Shown piece by piece: positions 1 to 5,144 of a stretch of DNA of 5,144 bases. The notes beneath the pieces are model-generated. The model was given only the letters and a program-made list of their open reading frames with translations. It had not been told where the DNA came from and made no database searches. Numbering within the stretch: position 1 is the stretch's first letter; each line of letters opens with the position of its first letter. The position numbers were made by a program, and so were the translations under genes. Origin of the DNA: an uncultured Spirochaetaceae bacterium (GTDB lineage: Bacteria; Spirochaetota; Spirochaetia; Treponematales; Treponemataceae); assembly GCA_902797925.1 (NCBI GenBank), contig CADBUT010000011.1, positions 1-5,144 on the forward strand, read 5' to 3'.

Positions 1-65
1 AAAATCAGGATTATCGCGTAGAGAAATGTGTGAATCAAAAGAAGAAGCCGCTTGCCTTCGCTCAT
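1..65 (-). CDS. N-terminus of a membrane protein, cut by the left window edge
   Basis: An ATG at 65-63 on the minus strand opens a frame that stays open to the edge and reads MSEGKRLLLLIHTFLYAIIL. After a short charged start this becomes strongly hydrophobic, as in a first transmembrane helix or an uncleaved signal anchor. The start is supported by a good Shine-Dalgarno match, AGGCGG at 77-72, six bases before the ATG. The gene starts 37 bases after the stop of the CDF transporter on the same strand with no terminator between, so the two are probably co-transcribed. Only 21 codons are visible, too few to name a family. It could be a small integral membrane protein or the start of a larger one. 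Confidence 0.6.
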   Translation of the reverse strand, partial: MSEGKRLLLLIHTFLYAIILI

Positions 66-102
66 CGTTTTCCGCCTTTTTCCGTTTATTCAGCTGTGAA
101 GC

Positions 103-1227
103 CTATTTTTCTGCAAAATCTGTGTCCATCGCTATTTGCAGCTTATAATCAGGATACTCGTTCTGAATCTCGGTCAAGATATCTTTATACACAGCTTTTC
201 TGTCTTTTGCGTCAAAGCTGATTACAATATCAAAGCGCATGGTTTTGTTCGCCTTATCCATATAAAAGCCGTGCATCTGAAGAATGTGCGGGTGCGCAAA
301 TACTTTTTCGCGGATATGCTTTTGCGCATCTATAATGTCTTTGTCTTTTGTATTGACGGAATAAACGCCGATGGCGGTCAAGATGACATTGTGTTCCAGA
401 TAAACCTTTTCCTGTATGCTTCTTATCAGCTGGTCAAGCTGATTTGCGGAAAAGGTGTCCGGCACTTCTATATGAATCGAGCCGTTCCATGACTCCGGGC
501 CGTAGTTGTTAAGCACAAGGTCATAAGCGCCGTGAACTTCTGGATAGCTGGTGACAGTTTCCTTGATGCTTTTCGCAAGATTCGGGTCGTTCCGTTCGCC
601 CAGAATCTGAGAAACTGTTTCTTTAAGCATTTCAAAGCCAGCTTTTATAATCAGAAGAGAGATAATCGCGCCGAGCCATGCTTCTAATGAAATGCCAAAT
701 ATCAAAAATATCGCGGCCGCCACCAATGTAGAAGCAGAGATAATCGAATCAAGTGTTGCATCTTCGCCAGAATTGATTAGCGAAGAAGAATTTACTTTCT
801 TGCCGACGGCTTTTACATATCTTCCGAGAATAATCTTGACGGCAACAGCTGCGCCGACGATAATCAGCGAAACTGTCGAATAATCAGGCGTTTCTGGGGT
901 TATTATCTTTTTAACTGATTCTGTCAATGATGTTATGCCTGCATATAAAACGATGAGCGATATAATCATCGCGCTAAGATATTCAATGCGCCCATAGCCG
1001 AAAGGATGCTTCTTGTCAGGTTCTCGCCCGGCAAGCTTAGTTCCGATTATCGTTATCAATGAGCTGCCCGCATCTGAAATGTTGTTCACGGCGTCCATTA
1101 CAATGGCAATTGAGTTGCTCATCAAGCCTATCGCCGCCTTAAAAACCGCAAGCAGCACATTGGCAGCAATGCCGATGATGCTTGTCCTTACGATTGCTCT
1201 TTCTCTTGAATCAACTTCTTTGGTCAT
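103..1227 (-). CDS. Cation diffusion facilitator (CDF) metal efflux transporter, probably Mn(II)-type
   Basis: A 374-residue inner-membrane divalent-metal exporter of the CDF family; such proteins are proton antiporters that work as dimers. Six transmembrane helices are expected over about residues 12-215. The C-terminal part, about 220-374, has the mixed alpha/beta composition of the cytoplasmic regulatory domain plus an additional tail (members such as YiiP are near 300 residues). TM2 carries D45-A-V-N48-N-I-S-D52 and TM5 carries D156-A-T-L-D160. The conserved loop HPFGYGR is at 74-80. Zinc-type members have His or Asp at the N48 position and His at the D156 position. The Asn-Asp/Asp-Asp set seen here is the one known for manganese exporters such as streptococcal MntE, so Mn(II) is the inferred substrate. 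The ATG is preceded by GAGG at 1237-1234 with a six-base spacer. It is divergent from the chemoreceptor and upstream of a membrane-protein gene. Family assignment is firm; metal specificity is inferred. Confidence 0.93.
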   Translation of the reverse strand: MTKEVDSRERAIVRTSIIGIAANVLLAVFKAAIGLMSNSIAIVMDAVNNISDAGSSLITIIGTKLAGREPDKKHPFGYGRIEYLSAMIISLIVLYAGITSLTESVKKIITPETPDYSTVSLIIVGAAVAVKIILGRYVKAVGKKVNSSSLINSGEDATLDSIISASTLVAAAIFLIFGISLEAWLGAIISLLIIKAGFEMLKETVSQILGERNDPNLAKSIKETVTSYPEVHGAYDLVLNNYGPESWNGSIHIEVPDTFSANQLDQLIRSIQEKVYLEHNVILTAIGVYSVNTKDKDIIDAQKHIREKVFAHPHILQMHGFYMDKANKTMRFDIVISFDAKDRKAVYKDILTEIQNEYPDYKLQIAMDTDFAEK

Positions 1228-1245
1228 TTTGAGCCTCGTTCTTTC

Positions 1246-1331
1246 GTCATTGCCGGGCGTGACCCGGCAATCTTGATCCGCAGAATCAATAATATTTGGT
1301 ATTAGATTGCCGTGTCTAGCACGGCAATGAC
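1246..1331. repeat. REP-like palindrome doublet (two inverted 28-base copies)
   Basis: Two 28-base units lie in opposite orientation at 1246-1273 and 1304-1331. Each folds as a 9-bp stem with a 5-base loop: 1249-1257 with 1263-1271 (ATTGCCGGG/CCCGGCAAT) and 1306-1314 with 1320-1328 (ATTGCCGTG/CACGGCAAT). The stems differ at one base pair, and the change is compensated on the other strand. Between them lie two weaker hairpins, ttgat/atcaa (1273-1277 with 1285-1289) and taata/tatta (1290-1294 with 1300-1304). The arrangement resembles the paired REP/BIME elements dispersed between bacterial genes. The inner edge is about 20 bases upstream of the CDF start codon, so the element probably lies in that gene's untranslated leader or promoter region. 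Whether it is repeated elsewhere in the genome cannot be seen here. Confidence 0.7.
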
Positions 1332-1360
1332 AAATTTTTTTATGAAAATCGAAAATTAAT

Positions 1361-1493
1361 CTACAATATTTTCAAAAGTTCATTTAAATTGTCAACGGTA
1401 TAATCAGGCTGTGCGCTTTTGTTGTTGATTTTCTTATATTTTGCGAAAGCCTGCCTTGCCCAAATCAAAGAAAAGCCACTTTATGTCTGTCAT
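1361..1493 (-). pseudogene. HAD-family hydrolase remnant: both ends kept, centre deleted
   Basis: On the minus strand an ATG at 1493-1491 begins MTDIKWLFFDLG, which looks like the start of a haloacid-dehalogenase-type phosphatase up to the nucleophile Asp of motif I. The frame then fails, ending at a TAA within 20 codons. One reading frame over, immediately downstream, the sequence reads WARQAFAKYKK, then QPDYTVDNLNELLKIL and a TAG at 1363-1361. This is the characteristic C-terminal end of the same family, beyond motif IV (a basic segment, then P-D-Y-x-V-x-x-L-x-E-L-L). Intact members are about 200-240 residues, so some 500-600 bases including catalytic motifs II-IV are inferred to be missing. 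The joint lies near 1455-1465 and leaves the halves out of frame. No convincing ribosome-binding site remains. The product cannot be functional as a phosphatase. Identification rests on recognising two short family-typical ends in the right order, spacing and strand. Confidence 0.72.
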
Positions 1494-1617
1494 AAAATTA
1501 TTATGCCACAAGTTTCAGTTTTCTGCAAAAAGTGGTTTTTAATAAGTGTTTATCAACTCAAAAAAGTATAGTGAATAGATATTGTAATCGTGCACATGAA
1601 CACGAAAGTGCAAATCT
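1494..1617. other. Non-coding AT-rich spacer, nothing assigned
   Basis: This stretch lies between the HAD remnant and the long hairpin element. It holds only weak signals: a short ccac/gtgg inverted repeat (1506-1509 with 1532-1535) followed by a T run, and tgcac/gtgca arms near 1590-1612. I see no ribosome-binding site plus coding frame, tRNA or recognisable riboswitch. Confidence 0.5.
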
Positions 1618-1762
1618 AAAAAATGTGGTAGCTGAAAGGAAAGCAAGCGGCGGCGAGATGAGGATCGCAAGCAAATTTTCGTAGAAAATTTGCGCAGTCG
1701 AATTCCTATTACCTTGCACCGCATTGAGCTGACGCGCTTTCCTGTAAGCGTACACATTTTTT
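1618..1762. repeat. Long imperfect inverted repeat / hairpin element (MITE-like or structured RNA)
   Basis: About 145 bases fold back on themselves. The outermost arms are a perfect 10-bp match, aaaaaatgtg at 1618-1627 with cacatttttt at 1753-1762. A second 8-bp block, aggaaagc at 1637-1644 with gctttcct at 1736-1743, lies further in. The centre is a perfect 10-bp stem with a 3-base loop, gcaaattttc at 1671-1680, gta, gaaaatttgc at 1684-1693. The three blocks are nested in the correct order, with unpaired or GC-rich imperfect segments between. Matching terminal arms around a non-coding core resemble a miniature inverted-repeat element. The plus-strand T run at the 3' arm also fits a structured RNA ending in a terminator. 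Two overlapping minus-strand frames happen to be open here, but neither looks like a protein. Boundaries follow the outer arms and are approximate. Confidence 0.6.
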
Positions 1763-1832
1763 CGGGTTAATCTTAAAATAATGATGTGCTTTTCATTCGT
1801 TTTTCAAAATCGGCCTTTTTAAAACGAAAAGA

Positions 1833-1861
1833 TTTACAGACGAAAAATCTTGAAGTAAAAT
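1833..1861 (+). promoter_or_regulatory. Predicted sigma70 promoter of the chemoreceptor gene
   Basis: TTTACA at 1833-1838 matches the -35 consensus TTGACA at five of six positions. TAAAAT at 1856-1861 matches the -10 consensus TATAAT at five of six. The spacer is exactly 17 bases. Transcription from it should begin about seven bases after the -10 box, on or next to the A of the ATG at 1868, which would give a leaderless mRNA. A 6-bp inverted repeat, agattt at 1830-1835 with aaatct at 1845-1850, overlaps the -35 box and spacer and could be an operator, though it is short. I found no match to the sigma28 flagellar consensus often used by chemotaxis genes. Confidence 0.55.
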
Positions 1862-1867
1862 AAAGGC

Positions 1868-3730
1868 ATGAAATCATTGAAATATGAGATTGCAATTTTA
1901 TGTGCGCTAACGGCGCTGCTTGTTGTTGTTGGAACAGTCTTTGTTGTCAACTATCAGGCTTCTCAGTCATTAGTTTCAGTTTACAGAACTAGTGTAGCTG
2001 AAAATGCACAGAACATGGCTGCTCTTGTTGAATCAAAGCTTTCTACTCAGGTTGCCTTGCTTGAATCTATCGCAAGACGTCCTGCCATTATGTCCCGTGA
2101 TATTTCTGCAAAAGAAAAGATTGAGTCTTTGAAAGATGATGCCGCCGCCGCTGCAGAAGCTGGCGTGCTGCGTTACGGAATTGCGGACATGAACGGCATA
2201 ACCCAGATGACGAACAACGCCTCTTCTAAAGTTATTGACCGCGATTATTTCAAGGCTTCATGCAATGGTCAGAATTTCGTTACGACACCGATGCTCGCAA
2301 AATCAGACCAGTCTTGGATTATGATTTGTTCTACGCCTATAAAAGATGAAACAGGAGCCGTTTTTCAGGTGCTTTTCGTTGTAATGAAAGGCAACCTTCT
2401 AAGCGACATCATCGCCGAAGTGTCTTCGGGTGAAGACGGCGAAACATGGATTGTTGATGAAAACGGAACTTATATCGGCGCAATGGAATTCGGCAAAGTA
2501 ACAAATGCTGAGAATCCGTATAAGCGCGCCCAGTCTGACAAAAAATATTCAAGTGTTCTTCCATTATATACGTCTGCGCTTGCAGGCAATAAAGATGCAA
2601 TTGTCTACACAGATACAAACGGCCAGCGCTATTTCTGCGGTTTCACTCCAATTGAAGGCAGAAAATGGTTCTTGTTCTCTGAAAAGAACTACAATCTGCT
2701 TTCAGAAAAGCTTGCAGAGCTTTCGTTCGGCATTCTGATTGTGGCCGCCGTTATGCTCGTTATTGCGTGCGTGAGCGCGCTGCTTGTCGGCAATTCAATC
2801 GGCAAGAAGATGAACATTGTAGAACGCATTTTGCGCCGCATGTCTGAAGGCAATTATGTTGAAACCGAAGACGAACGCTCGGCGATTGACCTTGTGCTCG
2901 GCAGAAAAGATGAAATAGGGCGCATGGCTGTTGCGCTTGAAGACATGCAGAGCACAACCGTAAACTTGATTGAGACAATCACGAATTCGGTCAATCAGAT
3001 TAACGACGGTAACTCTCAGATTACGGCATCAAGCCAGGCGATTTCTTCAGGCGCAAGCCAGCAGGCTGCTTCTAGCGAACAGATGTCTGCTCAAGTTCAG
3101 TCCATTGGGACGAGCATAAGCAAAACCGCACAGAATACACAGGGTGCTGTAAAGATTTCTGAAACTGTTGCAGAAGACGCAAATACTGGCGCTGCGGCTG
3201 TTCAGGAAACTTACGACATGATGAAAGAAATTGCTACTAAGGTAAAGCTTATAGATTCTGTCGCTTCTCAGACAAACAGGCTTGCGCTTAATGCCGCAAT
3301 TGAGGCTGCGCGTGCCGGTGAATCTGGCCGCGGTTTCGCCGTTGTTGCGGGCGAAGTCCGTAAGCTTGCCGAAAGAAGCCAGACTGCCGCCGCAGAGATT
3401 ACGGAACTTGCGTCAAAGAGCCTTGCCGTTGCAGAAAATGCAAACCAAAAGATTATCGATATTACAAAGGGCATAAAAGACACGGCCTGTCTTATCAAAG
3501 AAATTGGCGGCGAATGCGAAGCCCAGAATTCTGAAGTTGCGCAGATTAACAGCGGCATTATTCAGATGGACAACGTGATTCAGCAGAATGCGTCTGCTTC
3601 TGAAGAGCTTGCCTCTATGGCAGAAGAGCTTTCTTCTCAGACGATGTCGCTTAAAGAGACAATCTCATTCTTTCAGATAGAAGAAGCTTATAGCCCTATC
3701 AGCAGTCCGCGGAAGCTTTTGACAAACTAG
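1868..3730 (+). CDS. Methyl-accepting chemotaxis protein with double Cache sensor
   Basis: A complete 620-residue transmembrane chemoreceptor that would control CheA kinase through CheW. Order: TM1 at about 8-28; periplasmic dCache_1-type sensor at about 35-280 (V-I-D-R-D-Y-F at 122-128, second-lobe strand T-W-I-V-D-E-N-G at 193-200); TM2 at about 286-308; HAMP at about 309-360 with DEIG at 348-351; signalling coiled coil at about 361-604. The hairpin tip QTNRLALNAAIEAARAGE at 468-485 is canonical apart from Arg471, where Leu, Ile or Met is usual. SGASQQAASS at 394-403 fits the methylation-site consensus, with Gln398-Gln399 presumably needing deamidation; ASASEELAS at 575-583 is a likely second site. 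Each arm is one heptad shorter than in Tsr (36H), implying class 34H. There is no C-terminal NWETF-type pentapeptide. The start is fixed by an in-frame TAA four codons upstream. AAGG lies only one base before the ATG, too close for a normal ribosome-binding site. Ligand unknown. Confidence 0.95.
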   Translation: MKSLKYEIAILCALTALLVVVGTVFVVNYQASQSLVSVYRTSVAENAQNMAALVESKLSTQVALLESIARRPAIMSRDISAKEKIESLKDDAAAAAEAGVLRYGIADMNGITQMTNNASSKVIDRDYFKASCNGQNFVTTPMLAKSDQSWIMICSTPIKDETGAVFQVLFVVMKGNLLSDIIAEVSSGEDGETWIVDENGTYIGAMEFGKVTNAENPYKRAQSDKKYSSVLPLYTSALAGNKDAIVYTDTNGQRYFCGFTPIEGRKWFLFSEKNYNLLSEKLAELSFGILIVAAVMLVIACVSALLVGNSIGKKMNIVERILRRMSEGNYVETEDERSAIDLVLGRKDEIGRMAVALEDMQSTTVNLIETITNSVNQINDGNSQITASSQAISSGASQQAASSEQMSAQVQSIGTSISKTAQNTQGAVKISETVAEDANTGAAAVQETYDMMKEIATKVKLIDSVASQTNRLALNAAIEAARAGESGRGFAVVAGEVRKLAERSQTAAAEITELASKSLAVAENANQKIIDITKGIKDTACLIKEIGGECEAQNSEVAQINSGIIQMDNVIQQNASASEELASMAEELSSQTMSLKETISFFQIEEAYSPISSPRKLLTN

Positions 3731-4800
3731 CGCGGCACGAAAAACATGACAGTTTCGTCTGAAACTTCGGAGTAGTGGCGCATATAAATGCTGTAGCCGC
3801 CGCTTATTGAAAGCACCTGCTCCGGAATTTTCCAGAAGTCGTCCGGCTTGTGATAGACACATATTGCAAGCGCAGGGCGGCTTTTTTTTATGGTCTGTGC
3901 CGCACCGCGAAGCACGGCTGATTCTTCGCCTTCAATGTCCATCTTGATAAAGTCAATCTTCGTGTCTTTGCCGATGAAGCTGTCGAGCGTGGCTGTTTCA
4001 ATTTCAGTTTCGCCGTTGCTGTCGATGCGGCTTGCAAGCCCTTTTGATGTGAACTTGACTGTTTTTGCTGTGTCTGAAAGGCCTTTCACTATAAAACTGA
4101 TGTTTGCAAAATCTTTTAGGCTTTCTTTTGCTTTTTTAAGGAAGTGCGGTTCTGGCTCAAACAGAAAAATTGCAGAATAATCTGGAAATCTTTCGATGAA
4201 CTGCAAGCTTGTGTCGCCTGTAAAGCCGCCTATGTCGGCAAAAGCCGGTTTTTGCGGCAAATTGAGGAACGGCTCAAAATATTGCGCCGCTTCAATGTTC
4301 TCAAAGCTTTTCAAAAAGCGCATGTCGCCGCTGAACTTAAAGTTGACAAGGCTATAAAAAACGCTTTTCGATTCTTCGTCGGCGAGCACCTCATAAATTT
4401 GCTGGTATTTCTCAAAGTTTTGCTTTATGTCTTCCGCCCAGCCCGAAAAGTGATAGACATTGACGCTGCTTTTGGTTCTCTTTGAAAACGAAAAGCAGTC
4501 AAGATAGCGGAAATTGCAGCTTGAAAGCAGCCGCTTGACGGCGGCCGCTCCGCTTGTTTCGCAGATTAGCACAAGGTCTTCGGCTTGCACCTTTTCAAGT
4601 GTAAGCACATTTTTGCCCAAGAATTCGGTTTTGCGGCTTTTTGTCGTGACAAAGCCGTCAATTTCAAGCTCTTTTGAAAAATCTGCGGCAAGCGAATTTG
4701 TGCCGAACAGGTATTTTTTGCCCTTGTATTCCGGGGCGAAAAAATCCCTGATAAAGTGCGACACAAATTCGTCTGAACTGATTTCTTCGAGCTGCAGCAT
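3727..4800 (-). CDS. FkbM-family SAM-dependent methyltransferase with N-terminal Rossmann-like domain
   Basis: A 357-residue, probably cytoplasmic protein. The C-terminal half (about 180-357) is an FkbM-type methyltransferase: SAM-binding motif I F-A-D-I-G-G-F-T-G-D at 187-196, the acidic F-E-P-E-P at 214-218, T-L-D-S-F at 271-275, and the family block I-D-F-I-K-M-D-I-E-G-E at 282-292, followed by V-Y-H-K-P-D-D-F-W at 315-323. FkbM enzymes generally O-methylate sugars or natural products; the acceptor here is unknown. The N-terminal part (about 25-105) starts with Y-L-F-G-T-N-S-L-A and alternates strands and helices, like the nucleotide-binding-type domain on some sugar-modifying enzymes; its role is inferred. 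The ATG overlaps the upstream beta-mannosidase stop by one base (TAATG) and has no strong ribosome-binding site, so translational coupling is likely. The stop shares CTAG with the convergent chemoreceptor stop. Glycan or surface polysaccharide methylation is plausible but unproven. Confidence 0.9.
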   Translation of the reverse strand: MLQLEEISSDEFVSHFIRDFFAPEYKGKKYLFGTNSLAADFSKELEIDGFVTTKSRKTEFLGKNVLTLEKVQAEDLVLICETSGAAAVKRLLSSCNFRYLDCFSFSKRTKSSVNVYHFSGWAEDIKQNFEKYQQIYEVLADEESKSVFYSLVNFKFSGDMRFLKSFENIEAAQYFEPFLNLPQKPAFADIGGFTGDTSLQFIERFPDYSAIFLFEPEPHFLKKAKESLKDFANISFIVKGLSDTAKTVKFTSKGLASRIDSNGETEIETATLDSFIGKDTKIDFIKMDIEGEESAVLRGAAQTIKKSRPALAICVYHKPDDFWKIPEQVLSISGGYSIYMRHYSEVSDETVMFFVPR

Positions 4801-5144
4801 TATCTGTATGTATCTCTAAGCGAAGTAATGCTCAATGCACGCTGCAAGGCTTTTGCGCTTATCGGGTGCGTTTTTTTGATTGCGCCTTTTTCGTTCACTT
4901 CGTCGCGCAGAGTGAAGCGCACAGTTTCGGCTTTGCCCGGCAGCAGCGTCAACATGTTTTTGTCGAAAAGCCCAGAAATGCCCTGCGCTTCTAAGCTGAC
5001 GTAAAAAGCCGGTTTTTCGGTTTTAAGCTTGATTTCAAACTGCATTGATTTGCCGCCGCTTTCAAGTGCGCGCACTTCAGCTTTTATCTCAGGCTTTTCG
5101 AGCGGCACTTTTTTCGGCTCTTCAATAAACATTGAAGTTGCAAA
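4800..5144 (-). CDS. Beta-mannosidase (GH2), C-terminal fragment, cut by the right window edge
   Basis: The frame is open to the window edge: four more codons (F-A-T-S) precede the Met at 5132, which is internal rather than a start. The visible 114 residues match the C-terminal beta-sandwich domain of family-2 beta-mannosidases. Landmarks are S-M-F-I-E-E-P-K-K, A-F-Y-V-S-L-E-A-Q-G-I-S-G-L-F, the L-T-L-L-P-G-K-A-E-T-V-R-F strand, and the terminal S-I-T-S-L-R-D-T-Y-R. The last of these resembles the S-L-T-D-I-Y ending of mammalian beta-mannosidase. The enzyme removes terminal beta-linked mannose from manno-oligosaccharides. The catalytic domain, both catalytic glutamates and any signal peptide lie outside the window, so activity and location cannot be judged. 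It is the first visible gene of a minus-strand operon with the FkbM methyltransferase, joined by a one-base stop/start overlap. Confidence 0.8.
   Translation of the reverse strand, partial: FATSMFIEEPKKVPLEKPEIKAEVRALESGGKSMQFEIKLKTEKPAFYVSLEAQGISGLFDKNMLTLLPGKAETVRFTLRDEVNEKGAIKKTHPISAKALQRALSITSLRDTYR

Noticed and set aside
713..720. GCGGCCGC 8-mer here and again near 4541
   Set aside because: Both copies are within coding regions and are explained by the codons; a chance restriction-site match with no evident function.
30..1276. Plus-strand open frames opposite the CDF gene
   Set aside because: They are antisense shadows of a confidently recognised transporter and show no family-like sequence of their own.
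1306..1341. Possible plus-strand intrinsic terminator (stem 1306-1328 plus T run 1335-1341)
   Set aside because: Six bases separate the stem from the T run and no plus-strand gene ends upstream; the stem is better explained as half of the palindrome doublet.
1506..1540. ccac/gtgg hairpin followed by a T run as a terminator
   Set aside because: A 4-bp stem with a 22-base loop is not stable, and no plus-strand gene lies upstream.
1539..1757. Two overlapping minus-strand frames of 72 and 65 codons
   Set aside because: They lie over the long inverted repeat, have no convincing ribosome-binding site, and their residues (Arg/Ser-rich or random hydrophobic) show no domain. They look like by-products of the repeat sequence.
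1770..1832. Sigma28-type flagellar promoter upstream of the chemoreceptor
   Set aside because: No TAAA box with a correctly spaced GCCGATAA-like element is present.
3684..3718. Two AAGCTT copies that could pair near the 3' end of the chemoreceptor gene
   Set aside because: Self-complementary 6-mers 23 bases apart within coding sequence; likely chance.
3751..3766. Hairpin AGTTTC-GTCT-GAAACT 20 bases past the chemoreceptor stop
   Set aside because: Only 6 bp, no following T run, and inside the coding region of the opposite gene; too weak to call a terminator.

Overview
The window looks like chromosomal DNA of a spirochaete, most likely a host-associated Treponema. This is an inference from the combination of a chemoreceptor, a GH2 beta-mannosidase, an FkbM methyltransferase and repeat-littered AT-rich intergenic DNA; there is no rRNA or other marker gene to prove it. 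I see no CRISPR array, tRNA, insertion-sequence transposase, phage gene or defence operon, and no clearly undescribed multi-gene system. The unusual material is concentrated in the long gap between the two divergent genes.

Layout. Positions 1-65 hold the first 21 codons of a small membrane protein on the minus strand that runs off the left edge. Positions 103-1227 (minus) encode a cation diffusion facilitator (CDF) metal exporter whose site residues (Asn-Asp / Asp-Asp) suggest manganese rather than zinc. The two are 37 bases apart and probably form an operon. Positions 1228-1867 are a 640-base non-coding stretch. It contains a palindrome doublet (1246-1331), the wreck of a HAD-family phosphatase gene with its centre deleted (1361-1493), a roughly 145-base imperfect hairpin element (1618-1762), and a sigma70-type promoter placed so that transcription should begin on the start codon of the next gene. 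Positions 1868-3730 (plus) encode a complete membrane chemoreceptor (TM - double Cache - TM - HAMP - signalling hairpin of the 34-heptad size class). Positions 3727-4800 (minus) encode an FkbM-type SAM methyltransferase with an extra N-terminal Rossmann-like domain. It is translationally coupled to the end of a beta-mannosidase gene (4800-5144, minus) that continues past the right edge.

How it fits together. The beta-mannosidase/FkbM pair is a minus-strand operon that meets the chemoreceptor tail to tail, the two genes sharing a CTAG palindrome as both stop codons. The CDF operon and the chemoreceptor diverge from the degraded gap. Sugar hydrolysis, glycan modification and chemotaxis would suit a motile gut or rumen polysaccharide user, but nothing in the sequence ties the chemoreceptor to a particular ligand.
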